Assembly: GCF_047160095.1 (NCBI RefSeq)
Contig: NZ_AP038785.1
Span: forward strand, 1,488,001 to 1,552,000
DNA length: 64,000 nt
From: Rodentibacter abscessus
GTDB lineage: Bacteria; Pseudomonadota; Gammaproteobacteria; Enterobacterales; Pasteurellaceae
Direction: 5' to 3'
Shown piece after piece: positions 34,048 through 42,834 of the stretch; within the stretch, counting starts at the first letter, position 1, and every line of letters starts with the position of its first letter. The position numbers and the translations under genes were made by a program. The notes under the pieces were generated by a model. The model had not been told where the DNA came from. It saw only the letters and a program-made list of their open reading frames with translations, and made no database searches.

Positions 34048-35421
34048 TTAACGCATTGTGACAAATTCCTCAGAACCTGTCGGGTGAATTGCGACGGTAT
34101 TATCAAAGTCTGCTTTAGTCGCGCCCATTTTAATAGCAACGGCAAAACCTTGAATCATCTCATCCACGCCAAAACCAATTCCGTGCAAGCCGACTATTTT
34201 CTCATCTTTCCCCACACAGACTAATTTCATACGGCAAGGTTGACGATGCTGCGTCACTGCCGTGTACATTGCGGTGAAAGAAGATTTATAAACTTTCACA
34301 TTTGCCTCACCATATTGCTCAATCGCTTGCGGCTCGGTTAATCCCACCGTACCAATCGGCGGATGACTAAATACGACTGTCGGCACAAGGTTGTAATCCA
34401 AGTGTTCATTCGGTTTATTGTTAAATAAGCGTTCGGACAAACGGCGTCCTGCCGCCACCGCAACCGGTGTTAATTCAATACCGCCTTCAATAATGTCGCC
34501 CACGGCATAAATACCTTTTACATTCGTGTTTTGATATTTATCCACTTTGATATAACCGCGTTCGTTGGTTTCTACCCCTGCATTTTCTAAACCAATCTTA
34601 TCGGTTGCCGGCTCACGACCTGCCGCCCAAATAACACAATCTACGGTAATGTTGCGTTCGTGATCAAACTTAACGGTTAAAGAACCGTCTTCATTTTTAA
34701 TGATTTCTTCTACCGTGGTATGTTTATGCAAAGTGATTCCGTCTTGTTCCAACACTTCAAGCAAGGTATCGACAATCAGCGGATCTTGATTACGCATCGG
34801 AGCATGACGGCGCACCACTAAATGGGTTTCGGAACCAAGACTATTTAGCACACCGGCAAGTTCTACGGCGATATAGCCGGCACCAACGATTGCTACGCGT
34901 TTTGGCACTTCCGTTAATGCAAAAAAACCGTCGGAATCAATACCATATTCTTGTCCCTTAGTTGAATGAGGACGGAATGGACGACCACCGGTTGCAATTA
35001 AAATATGATCTGCAGTAACTTGCTCTGTTGAGCCGTCAGCGAACGTTACTTCAACCGTATGCGCATCAACAAACTTACCAAAACCGTTAATCACATCAAC
35101 GTTATTTTTAGCGAGCACGTTATTATAAGAGGCATGAATACGGCTGATATAATCTTGACGACTTTTAACAAGTCTCTCGAAATCAAATTTTTTCACATCG
35201 ACATCAAAACCATAATCCGGTGCGTAGTGGTTAATCGCTTCGGCAATCTGTGCACCGTAAAACATGACTTTTTTCGGCACACAACCTACGTTCACGCAAG
35301 TTCCACCTAAATATTTCGCTTCAATAATCGCACATTTTTTACCATAACTTGCCGCACGATTAATAGAAGCAATACCACCACTACCGCCACCAATAGCAAT
35401 GTAATCATAATGTTTAGTCAT
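34048..35421 (-). CDS. gor: Glutathione reductase
   Basis: 457-aa FAD flavoenzyme that reduces glutathione disulfide with NADPH (E. coli 450). FAD motif GGGSGG is at residues 11-16, the redox-active C42 and C47 in GGTCVNVGCVPKK, the NADPH-binding segment in VGAGYIAVELAGVL, and the catalytic histidine in the C-terminal HPTGSEE. It stands alone between the maltose operon and the TonB receptor gene. Confidence 0.96.
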   Translation of the reverse strand: MTKHYDYIAIGGGSGGIASINRAASYGKKCAIIEAKYLGGTCVNVGCVPKKVMFYGAQIAEAINHYAPDYGFDVDVKKFDFERLVKSRQDYISRIHASYNNVLAKNNVDVINGFGKFVDAHTVEVTFADGSTEQVTADHILIATGGRPFRPHSTKGQEYGIDSDGFFALTEVPKRVAIVGAGYIAVELAGVLNSLGSETHLVVRRHAPMRNQDPLIVDTLLEVLEQDGITLHKHTTVEEIIKNEDGSLTVKFDHERNITVDCVIWAAGREPATDKIGLENAGVETNERGYIKVDKYQNTNVKGIYAVGDIIEGGIELTPVAVAAGRRLSERLFNNKPNEHLDYNLVPTVVFSHPPIGTVGLTEPQAIEQYGEANVKVYKSSFTAMYTAVTQHRQPCRMKLVCVGKDEKIVGLHGIGFGVDEMIQGFAVAIKMGATKADFDNTVAIHPTGSEEFVTMR

Positions 35422-35517
35422 AATTTGATCCTTTCTAAATACAAAAATTTTCTACATTTTGCCGAAAATCAATCAATAAAGCTATAGATTAATGTGATTG
35501 GGTATGTCTATATTGAA

Positions 35518-35545
35518 AAAGTGCGGTCAAATTCGACCGCACTTT
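35518..35545 (-). terminator. USS-pair terminator after the TonB receptor gene
   Basis: AAAGTGCGGTC (35518-35528) / GACCGCACTTT (35535-35545), 11-bp stem followed by TTCAATA on the minus strand. Confidence 0.75.
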
Positions 35546-35565
35546 AAACGCATAACGAGAAATGA

Positions 35566-37662
35566 TTAGAAAGTGTAATTTACATTAAAACGGAAATCAC
35601 GCCCTGCGCCCGGTAAGCTGTTTGCTCCAGCTCGCTGGCTATGACTTTTATAACGCTTATTAAATGCGTTGTTGATGGCAAAATTAAGCGTTAAATTTTC
35701 ATTTGCGTCCCAACTTGCGTAAAAATCGTTGACACCATAACCGGCTTGTTTAATCGGTTTGCTCCCTGAGCTGGAACCACGACTCGGAGTACCTGTTTCT
35801 CCTTCAACAAAACGTCCTTTCCAACCGATTTCAAGAGCAGGTGCTTCAAATTTATAGGACACGGCGGTTGTCCAAGTGCGCCCCATCGCCACGGCAAGTA
35901 CCGTATTATCCAATGTCGCCCCATTAAGTGCGGTCGTTTCCGGCTTACTTTCAGCCACACCTAAACGGAATTTAAAGCCGCCTTGTTTATATGCAGCCCC
36001 CAACTCATAGCCTTGGTTACGAAGTAATGCTGAATTAACGATGGTATTATCTTTAAGCGCATGAGCATCTTTCACTTTTTGCCAGAAATAGCTACCATTA
36101 AGCGAAATATTTTCGTTTAAATCGTAGTTAAAGCCGATCTCTGTGTTACGCGCTTTTTCCGCACGTAGATTATCCGCAACACTTCGTACCGTCCCACCGG
36201 CAAGTACAACCTCATAAAAACGTGGGCTGCGACTTGCGTAATTCAAATTGGTATTAAAACTTAAACCGTCCGTTACTTGCCAAATTAACCCGACACTTGG
36301 ATTAAAGTCACCGTTGCTGACTTCTTTACCATTATTGGCTTTGAAGTTAAAGTGATCATAACGCAAGCCTGTTGTTAACGTAACCGGCCCGAATCCCCAA
36401 ATCCCTTCGGCATATAAACCGACATCTTCTTTCTTCTGATTATTCGTCACAGCACCGCTTAAATTATTTGGTTTACCTTCTTGATGACGATAATTTACCC
36501 CGTATTTCACCCAGTGATTTGCACCGATTTCAGAATCTAAATTAATGTTCACACCTTTTGTTATCACTTTAGATTCACTTTTGGTATCTGTTTCCTTACG
36601 TGAAACATTCATTAAATAGGCATTAACTTTCGCTTCGGTAATAAAGCCCATTTTTTTACCTGTCCACTCAAGATTAGTTGTATCTTGAGTGGTAATACGA
36701 TAGCGAGGTGAATTATTATCGGTATAAGGAACCGGATTACCATTTTGATCAAGCACATATCCGGTGTTCGGATCAACGGTATATCCCGCATCACGCCATT
36801 TTTTATGTAATTCTCCCGAACGCGGGTGATTTACATTAAAGGCATAGATTCCCGCTTTATTTTTTGATACCGCTGCCCAATCTTGTGAAAAATCAAATTC
36901 TTCACGTAATCCACGTGCGCCGTGATAGCGTTCTTGACGATGGCTTAAAACCAAGCGGTGATCCTCATTAATATCCACACCGAGTTTGGCAAGCAATCCT
37001 CGTTCACCAATCGCACTATTTTTTACGGTTTGCGAACCTTCTTTATTGCTATAGCCTTTACCGCCTTTATAGTTTTCAATGGTTTTCCAGCTACCGCTTA
37101 ATAAGGCATCAACGCTACCCACCTTGCCATAAACGGTTGCTCCTTGAGAATGCCCTTTATTACTGCTAACGCCGGCATTAAGCTTAAAACCAAAATCTTG
37201 TCCTTCTTTTAATAAATCTTTGGCATCTACCGTTGTCGCCTCAATTGAGCCACTGGTAGCACCGATACCTGCACTGGCAGAACCGGCCCCTTTACGAATA
37301 TCAATGCGTTTAATTAAGCTCGGATCAAATATAAATCGGCTTTGGTGGTGAAATAATTGCGCATCGCTTGAGGTATTATCCACTTTAAAATCAATCTGAT
37401 CTTGCCCCATTCCTCGAATGGTTACCCACTGTGAAGTGCCGCCATTTCCGCCACCGAAGTTCACCGCCGGTTCTGCATTTAACACGCCACGTAAATCTTC
37501 ATTTGTTGATTTCTTCAAATCTTCTAACGTCACCACATTCGTTTTACTTTTCGCTCCGGTATTTTCTGTTACCACATCAATAACCCCAAGGGTCTCTGTA
37601 GCGCCCACCGAAGTTGAAACTAAAACGGCTAAAGGGAGTAACGCAAAATTTGTCTTTTTCAT
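35566..37662 (-). CDS. TonB-dependent outer-membrane receptor
   Basis: 698-aa receptor with a signal peptide (KKTNFALLPLAVLVSTSVGA, cleaved before TET), a TonB box-like ETLGVIDVV right after it, a plug domain (about residues 40-150) and a 22-strand barrel ending in phenylalanine (NVNYTF). The frame opens 58 codons earlier, but the signal peptide fixes the start at 37662, behind GAGAG. A Fur box lies upstream, so expression should rise in iron limitation. It resembles heme or siderophore receptors of Haemophilus. I do not see the FRAP/NPNL heme-receptor motifs, so the ligand is open. Confidence 0.9.
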   Translation of the reverse strand: MKKTNFALLPLAVLVSTSVGATETLGVIDVVTENTGAKSKTNVVTLEDLKKSTNEDLRGVLNAEPAVNFGGGNGGTSQWVTIRGMGQDQIDFKVDNTSSDAQLFHHQSRFIFDPSLIKRIDIRKGAGSASAGIGATSGSIEATTVDAKDLLKEGQDFGFKLNAGVSSNKGHSQGATVYGKVGSVDALLSGSWKTIENYKGGKGYSNKEGSQTVKNSAIGERGLLAKLGVDINEDHRLVLSHRQERYHGARGLREEFDFSQDWAAVSKNKAGIYAFNVNHPRSGELHKKWRDAGYTVDPNTGYVLDQNGNPVPYTDNNSPRYRITTQDTTNLEWTGKKMGFITEAKVNAYLMNVSRKETDTKSESKVITKGVNINLDSEIGANHWVKYGVNYRHQEGKPNNLSGAVTNNQKKEDVGLYAEGIWGFGPVTLTTGLRYDHFNFKANNGKEVSNGDFNPSVGLIWQVTDGLSFNTNLNYASRSPRFYEVVLAGGTVRSVADNLRAEKARNTEIGFNYDLNENISLNGSYFWQKVKDAHALKDNTIVNSALLRNQGYELGAAYKQGGFKFRLGVAESKPETTALNGATLDNTVLAVAMGRTWTTAVSYKFEAPALEIGWKGRFVEGETGTPSRGSSSGSKPIKQAGYGVNDFYASWDANENLTLNFAINNAFNKRYKSHSQRAGANSLPGAGRDFRFNVNYTF

Positions 37663-37690
37663 AAATATTCTCTCAAGCTGATAAAAAATA

Positions 37691-37705
37691 TGAGAACCAT
37701 TATCA
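37691..37705. promoter_or_regulatory. Fur box upstream of the TonB receptor gene
   Basis: TGAGAACCATTATCA matches the 7-1-7 Fur pattern TGATAAT-N-ATTATCA at 12 of 14 positions. It lies about 30 bp before the receptor start. Confidence 0.7.
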
Positions 37706-37822
37706 TTTATTTTTAAGTTTATTTCAAGTAATTCGATCTTAAAAAAATAAAGAGGTAAAACATAAAAATCCCGACTTGCAATCTCAACAAATCTGCGTAT
37801 CATTCCACACCTTGTTTTCAAC

Positions 37823-37862
37823 TCGGGTTCCCTCACCCCGAATTATTATTCAATCAAAAAGG
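37823..37862 (+). ncRNA. Candidate preQ1-I riboswitch upstream of yhhQ
   Basis: Stem TCGGG (37823-37827) / CCCGA (37837-37841) encloses the loop TTCCCTCAC and is followed by an A/T-rich tail ending AAAAAGG (37856-37862), which holds the ribosome site. The loop CCT can pair with AGG of the tail, making the H-type pseudoknot expected of preQ1-I and hiding the Shine-Dalgarno. preQ1-I elements are known before COG1738 (yhhQ) genes, which is exactly the gene that follows. Confidence 0.6.
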
Positions 37863-37868
37863 TAAAAT

Positions 37869-38576
37869 ATGCATATCACCTATCCGATCTTTAATGATCA
37901 GCAAAAACGTAACGCACTCATCTGGTTGAGTCTTTTCCATATCCTCATTATCGCCGCCAGCAATTATTTGGTTCAAATTCCTTTTGAAATCACCTTAAAA
38001 CTAACCGCACTTGGTGCGGCAGAGGATTTTTCCTTTCATAGCACTTGGGGAACAATCACTTTTCCGTTTATTTTCCTTGCAACAGATTTAACCGTGCGTG
38101 TATTTAGTGCAAAAGAAGCACGCCGGATTATTTTTATCGTAATGTTTCCGGCATTAATTATAAGCTATGTGATTTCCGTATTATTTTCAGATACGCAATT
38201 TCAAGGTATAGCAGCGCTGAGTACGTTCGATATATTTGTTTTCCGCATTGCCGCAGCGAGTTTCTTTGCTTATGTAGTTGGACAATTACTAGATGTAACG
38301 GTCTTCAACCGCCTACGCCAACTCAAAACCTGGTGGATTGCGCCAAGTAGTTCGATGATATTCGGCTCTCTAGCAGACACCTTCGCTTTTTTCAGCATCG
38401 CCTTTTACCAAAGCGCCGATCCTTTTATGGCGGAACACTGGGTTCAACTTGGTTTCGTTGATTATTTATTCAAATTATTTATTGGTATCCTGTTATTCGT
38501 ACCGGCTTATGGCGTGGTGTTAAGTATCATCTTACGCAAACTGCAGAAATTAAGCAGCCACATAAAACAGGATTAA
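37869..38576 (+). CDS. yhhQ: Queuosine precursor transporter
   Basis: 235-aa inner-membrane protein (COG1738) with about six hydrophobic segments, closely like E. coli YhhQ, which imports preQ0/preQ1 for queuosine synthesis. Shared segments include FPFIFLATDLTVRVF, ISYVISVLF and MAEHWVQLGFVDYLFK. An insertion of about 14 residues near 45-58 (KLTALGAAEDF) is absent from the E. coli protein and contains uptake-signal-like DNA (AACCGCACTTGG). It is preceded by a probable preQ1 riboswitch. Confidence 0.93.
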   Translation: MHITYPIFNDQQKRNALIWLSLFHILIIAASNYLVQIPFEITLKLTALGAAEDFSFHSTWGTITFPFIFLATDLTVRVFSAKEARRIIFIVMFPALIISYVISVLFSDTQFQGIAALSTFDIFVFRIAAASFFAYVVGQLLDVTVFNRLRQLKTWWIAPSSSMIFGSLADTFAFFSIAFYQSADPFMAEHWVQLGFVDYLFKLFIGILLFVPAYGVVLSIILRKLQKLSSHIKQD

Positions 38577-38586
38577 ATGTAATGAA

Positions 38587-38627
38587 AAAGTGCGGTCAAA
38601 AAAATAGAAGTTTTTCAACCGCACTTT
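38587..38627. terminator. USS-pair terminator between yhhQ and proB
   Basis: AAAGTGCGGT (38587-38596) / ACCGCACTTT (38618-38627) with additional A/T pairing in the loop. It lies between converging genes and can serve both. Confidence 0.75.
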
Positions 38628-38685
38628 AAGCTCTCATTTGCCGAAATATTTCAACACAAAAATAAATCGGCAAATTATTGTTAAG

Positions 38686-39789
38686 TTACAAAATAATCAT
38701 ATCATCACGGTGAAGTGCAACTGCGCCATATTCATAGCCAAGAATATGCTCAATTTCGTGAGATTGCCTGCCTTTAATCAATAGCAACGCATCATTATTG
38801 TAACGCGGCATACCGAGCGCAATATCTTTACCGGTTCGATTACGAATTTTCACGACTTCACCACGGGAAAAACGCCCTTCTACTGCAACAATACCTGCAG
38901 GTAATAACGATTTATTTTGTACAAGCATGGCTTGTTCTGCGCCATCATCAATCGTGAGAACACCTACGGAAGGTGCGGCAAACAACCACTGTTTGCGGCT
39001 TTCCAAACGATCGGCTTGGTGAGCGATAAATTTCGTGCCGATATTTTGCTCATAGGCTAAATCGGTGATGACATTCGGGCGATTGCCCGGAGCAATAATG
39101 GTTTCAATACCGGAACGGGTTGCCACATCCGCTGCAATAATTTTGGTACTCATTCCCCCTGTGCCAAGGTGAGTTCCACTACCTCCGGCAATAGAACGAA
39201 TATGATCGGTAATTTTTTCCACGACCGGAATAAGTTTTGCTTGCGGATTTTTACGCGGATCACTATCAAACAAGCCTTGTTGATCTGTCAATAAATAAAG
39301 CTGTTCCGCTTGCACCAAAATAGCAACCAATGCGGATAAATTATCATTATCCCCCACTTTAATTTCTGCGGTTGCAACGGCATCGTTTTCATTGATAACC
39401 GGGATAATTTGATTATCAAGCAAAGCGTGCAAAGTATCGCGTGCATTCAGAAAACGTTCACGATCTTCAATATCAGCACGGGTCAGTAAAATTTGACCGA
39501 TATGAATATCATAAATAGCAAATAATTTTTCCCAAGCCTGAATAAGTTGGCTTTGCCCCACCGACGCAAGTAATTGCTTAGAGGCGATTGTGGGCGGTAA
39601 TTGAGGATGATTCAAATAATGTCGCCCGGCGGCAATCGCACCTGAGGTAACAATCACAATACGGTATCCTTCGTGGTGAAGCCGTGCGATTTGACGCACA
39701 ATTTCCATCATATGCGGGGAATGTAATTTTGTAGTACCTTGAGTTAAGGTGCTGGTACCAAATTTTACAACAATGGTTTTCTTATTCAT
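38686..39789 (-). CDS. proB: Glutamate 5-kinase
   Basis: 367-aa first enzyme of proline synthesis, which phosphorylates glutamate. The N-terminal amino acid kinase domain (KKTIVVKFGTSTLTQG, GGSGTHLGTGGMSTK) covers about residues 1-255 and a C-terminal PUA domain about 275-360, as in E. coli (367 aa). It is divergent from folA; proA is not adjacent. Confidence 0.96.
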   Translation of the reverse strand: MNKKTIVVKFGTSTLTQGTTKLHSPHMMEIVRQIARLHHEGYRIVIVTSGAIAAGRHYLNHPQLPPTIASKQLLASVGQSQLIQAWEKLFAIYDIHIGQILLTRADIEDRERFLNARDTLHALLDNQIIPVINENDAVATAEIKVGDNDNLSALVAILVQAEQLYLLTDQQGLFDSDPRKNPQAKLIPVVEKITDHIRSIAGGSGTHLGTGGMSTKIIAADVATRSGIETIIAPGNRPNVITDLAYEQNIGTKFIAHQADRLESRKQWLFAAPSVGVLTIDDGAEQAMLVQNKSLLPAGIVAVEGRFSRGEVVKIRNRTGKDIALGMPRYNNDALLLIKGRQSHEIEHILGYEYGAVALHRDDMIIL

Positions 39790-39904
39790 TTTTCTTTCTC
39801 TTTTATACTGAAAACGCCGCTCACATTAACACTAAACTTTTTAAAAAGCATTAAAATTGTGCAACGCTGTGATATAGTCTCCTTCAATTCAACAAGGAGT
39901 TTTT

Positions 39905-40387
39905 ATGACATTCAGTTTAATTGTTGCCAGCACGCTCAATAATGTTATCGGCAAAGAGAATAAAATGCCTTGGCATCTACCGGCAGATCTCGCATGGTTC
40001 CGCCAAAACACCACGAATAAACCCGTAATTATGGGCCGTAAAACCTTTGAAAGTATTGGTCGCCCATTGCCAAAACGTGTGAATATTGTGCTTTCCCGCC
40101 AACCTTACGAACAAGAAGGCGTGATTTGGAAAAGTAGCTTGGAAAGTGCGGTCGATTTTGTCAAAGATTCTGAAGAAATTATGTTGATCGGCGGTGGAGA
40201 GCTTTTTAAACAATACTTACCGCAAGCCGATAAACTTTATTTAACGCAAATTCAAACGGAAATTGAAGGGGATACTTTTTTCCCGGCTTTAAATTGGGAT
40301 GAGTGGCATATTGACTTTGAAACATATCGAGAAAAAGATGAAGCCAATCCTTATGATTGCCGTTTTTTGATTTTATCCAGAAAGTAA
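39905..40387 (+). CDS. folA: Dihydrofolate reductase
   Basis: 160-aa enzyme that makes tetrahydrofolate with NADPH, the target of trimethoprim. Family features: IVASTLNNVIGKENKMPWHL (substrate site), MGRKTFESIG and the C-terminal ADKLYLTQIQ. The length equals E. coli and H. influenzae DHFR. It starts behind CAAGGAG and ends in a USS-pair terminator. Confidence 0.97.
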   Translation: MTFSLIVASTLNNVIGKENKMPWHLPADLAWFRQNTTNKPVIMGRKTFESIGRPLPKRVNIVLSRQPYEQEGVIWKSSLESAVDFVKDSEEIMLIGGGELFKQYLPQADKLYLTQIQTEIEGDTFFPALNWDEWHIDFETYREKDEANPYDCRFLILSRK

Positions 40388-40418
40388 AAAAGTGCGGTCG
40401 AAATTGACCGCACTTTTT
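40387..40418. terminator. USS-pair terminator between folA and tpiA
   Basis: AAAAAGTGCGGTC (40387-40399) / GACCGCACTTTTT (40406-40418), perfect 13-bp stem, T-run on both strands, between converging genes. Confidence 0.88.
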
Positions 40419-40439
40419 GCATATTCAGCAGAAGAGAAA

Positions 40440-41207
40440 TTAGTTTTTCGCTGTCGCTGCGGCTTTCACGATCACCGCAAATGCCGCTGCTTTTAATGAT
40501 GCACCACCGACTAATGCACCGTCAATATCCGGTTGGGTGAATAATTCTGCTGCGTTAGCATCATTTACAGAACCGCCGTATTGAATGATAACTTGATCTG
40601 CCACAGCTTGAGATTTTGCTGCAATATGACCACGGATAAAGGCATGAACCGCTTGAGCCTGTGCAGGAGTTGCGGATTTTCCGGTACCGATAGCCCAAAT
40701 AGGTTCATAGGCAATAACCGCACCGTTAAAGGCTTCAACGCCCAAAGCATTAATTACCGCATCAATTTGACGCGCACAAACTTCTTCTGTTTTACCCGCT
40801 TCGTTTTCTGCTTCGGATTCACCGATACATAACACCGGCACTAAACCTGCTTCTTTTAATGCCGCAAATTTTTTGGCGATAAATTCATCACTTTCTTTGT
40901 GGTAAGTACGACGTTCAGAGTGACCGATAATAATATATTTCGCACCAAAATCTTTTAACATTTCGGTCGAAATATCACCGGTGAATGCGCCTTTCACATT
41001 CACATCGACATTTTGTGAACCAAGCGCAATTTGGCTGCCCGCAAGTGCCGCTTCCGCCTCCGCCAAATACATCACCGGCGGTGCAATCGCAACATTACAA
41101 CCTTCAACACCCGCAAGCTCGTTTTTTAAACCTTCAATTAATTCTTTAGTAAATGCTTTACTACCATTTAACTTCCAGTTTCCCATAACTAAAGGACGAC
41201 GTGCCAT
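40440..41207 (-). CDS. tpiA: Triosephosphate isomerase
   Basis: 255-aa glycolytic enzyme that interconverts dihydroxyacetone phosphate and glyceraldehyde 3-phosphate. Active-site segments: GNWKLNG (K12), IIGHSERR and AYEPIWAIGTG. The frame opens 25 codons earlier, but ATG 41207 (MARRPLVMGNWK) matches the family start and follows GGAGAAATAAAA. It is divergent from the GNAT gene. Confidence 0.97.
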   Translation of the reverse strand: MARRPLVMGNWKLNGSKAFTKELIEGLKNELAGVEGCNVAIAPPVMYLAEAEAALAGSQIALGSQNVDVNVKGAFTGDISTEMLKDFGAKYIIIGHSERRTYHKESDEFIAKKFAALKEAGLVPVLCIGESEAENEAGKTEEVCARQIDAVINALGVEAFNGAVIAYEPIWAIGTGKSATPAQAQAVHAFIRGHIAAKSQAVADQVIIQYGGSVNDANAAELFTQPDIDGALVGGASLKAAAFAVIVKAAATAKN

Positions 41208-41379
41208 TTTTATTTCTCCATAATTAATTAAAAACTTGGCTACTATACCAAATTTTGACTTTGATTCTTTGTTCAAAATCACAAATTTGAAAAAATTTTT
41301 CCCAAGTGCGTGATTCTTTAGCGTGAAAAAGCTACAATTTACTGTATAGAATCAATAAAAAATAACCAATTTTATTAAA

Positions 41380-41814
41380 ATGAAGATCTTCAAAGCCGAA
41401 CAATGGAACATTGAGATGCTATTGCCTCTCTTTGAACATTACCGTCTTGCCAATGGAATGACGGAAAATCCTGACCGCACTTTAACCTTCTTAACTAACC
41501 GCATTCGTTTTAATGAAAGCCTTTTTTTTATTGCGGTGAACACTGAAAACGAGGCGGTCGGATTTATTCAGCTTTATCCACGCTTATCTTCCCTACAATT
41601 GCAACGCTATTGGCAACTTACCGATATTTATGTAAAAGAACACGCACAAAAAACAAATATTTATACTGCACTGATTTCCAAAGCAAAAGATTTTGTACGT
41701 TATACTCAATCAACCCGTTTGGTTGCCGAATTGGGGCAAACCCAACATAAATTATTAGAGAATGAAGGTTTTAAATTAAATTCGAAAAAAAGCCTGTTTG
41801 AACTGAGTTTATAA
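41380..41814 (+). CDS. GNAT-family N-acetyltransferase
   Basis: 144-aa GNAT-fold protein: central beta strands FFIAVNTENEAVGFIQLYP and DIYVKEHAQKTNIYTALISK, which resembles the acetyl-CoA binding region though without a clear Q/RxxGxG/A loop. The substrate is unknown. The stop codon overlaps the xerC start (TAATG), so the two genes are translationally coupled; the same pair follows tpiA in H. influenzae. Confidence 0.85.
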   Translation: MKIFKAEQWNIEMLLPLFEHYRLANGMTENPDRTLTFLTNRIRFNESLFFIAVNTENEAVGFIQLYPRLSSLQLQRYWQLTDIYVKEHAQKTNIYTALISKAKDFVRYTQSTRLVAELGQTQHKLLENEGFKLNSKKSLFELSL

Positions 41815-42701
41815 TGCAAACCGATCTACAATCTTACTGGGATTATTTACGTATAGAACGCCAAGTTAGTCCTCATACACTCAATAATTATCAACGACAA
41901 CTTGATAGCGTGCAAAAATTGCTTGTCGAACAAGGCATTCAACAGTGGCAACAGATCACACCAAGTGTTGTACGTTTCGTACTGGCACAAAGTAAAAAAG
42001 CAGGACTAAAAGAAAAAAGTCTTGCTTTACGTTTATCCGCTCTCCGCCAATTTTTAAGCTATTTAGTTCGACAAGGTAAATTAAAAGTAAACCCTGCTAC
42101 AGGTATTTCTGCGCCGAAACAAAGCAAACATTTACCTAAAAATATTGATGGAGAGCAAGTTCAACAGCTACTTGCTAATGACAGTAAAGACCCTATAGAT
42201 ATTCGTGATCGTGCAATTTTAGAATTAATGTATAGTTCCGGCTTACGTTTATCTGAATTACAAGGGCTTAATTTAAACAGCATTAATACTCGAACTCGTG
42301 AAGTCCGTGTATTAGGAAAAGGTAATAAAGAACGTATTGTACCTTTCGGTCGCTATGCCTCCCACGCGCTGCAACAATGGCTAAAAGTGCGGTTGTTATT
42401 TAATCCTAAAGATGAAGCTTTATTTGTTAGCCAATTGGGTAATCGAATATCCCATCGTGCTATTCAAAAACGTGTGGAAACATGGGGAATTCGTCAGGGT
42501 TTAAACAGCCATTTAAACCCTCATAAATTACGTCATTCTTTTGCAACACATATGTTGGAGGCAAGCTCCGATCTTCGTGCCGTTCAAGAATTGCTTGGGC
42601 ATAGTAATCTTGCAACCACGCAAATTTATACCCATCTCAATTTCCAACACCTTGCCGATGTGTACTCTCAAGCACACCCTCGAGCCAGACGCAAGAAATA
42701 A
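41814..42701 (+). CDS. xerC: Tyrosine recombinase XerC
   Basis: 295-aa recombinase that resolves chromosome dimers at dif with XerD. The N-terminal SAM-like domain spans about residues 1-90. Catalytic residues lie in SSGLRLSEL (Arg), HKLRHSFATH (His, Arg), GHSNLATTQIYTHL (His, Tyr). XerC rather than XerD is chosen for its N-terminus and neighbours. Its stop codon overlaps a USS that forms part of the terminator hairpin. Confidence 0.93.
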   Translation: MQTDLQSYWDYLRIERQVSPHTLNNYQRQLDSVQKLLVEQGIQQWQQITPSVVRFVLAQSKKAGLKEKSLALRLSALRQFLSYLVRQGKLKVNPATGISAPKQSKHLPKNIDGEQVQQLLANDSKDPIDIRDRAILELMYSSGLRLSELQGLNLNSINTRTREVRVLGKGNKERIVPFGRYASHALQQWLKVRLLFNPKDEALFVSQLGNRISHRAIQKRVETWGIRQGLNSHLNPHKLRHSFATHMLEASSDLRAVQELLGHSNLATTQIYTHLNFQHLADVYSQAHPRARRKK

Positions 42702-42727
42702 AGTGCGGTCAAAAATAACCGTATTTT
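42700..42727 (+). terminator. Terminator after xerC, decayed USS pair
   Basis: AAAGTGCGGT (42700-42709) pairs in RNA with ACCGTATTTT (42718-42727) through eight Watson-Crick and two G-U pairs. The right arm differs from the uptake core by two C-to-T changes. T-run follows. Confidence 0.65.
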
Positions 42728-42834
42728 TCTATTCGGTTACAAATTAATTTGGACGAGATTAGTTCCGTTTTATATCAGGAACGTTCATTTGTTTCAAATA
42801 AAGATATTTAATCACACAATACTAAGGATGTTTT

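Noticed and set aside
37663..37836. Extended N-terminus of the TonB receptor
   Set aside because: It would precede a clear signal peptide and cross the Fur box.
41814..42701. Phage-type integrase marking a mobile element
   Set aside because: It is a housekeeping XerC by sequence and by its tpiA-GNAT-xerC neighbourhood.
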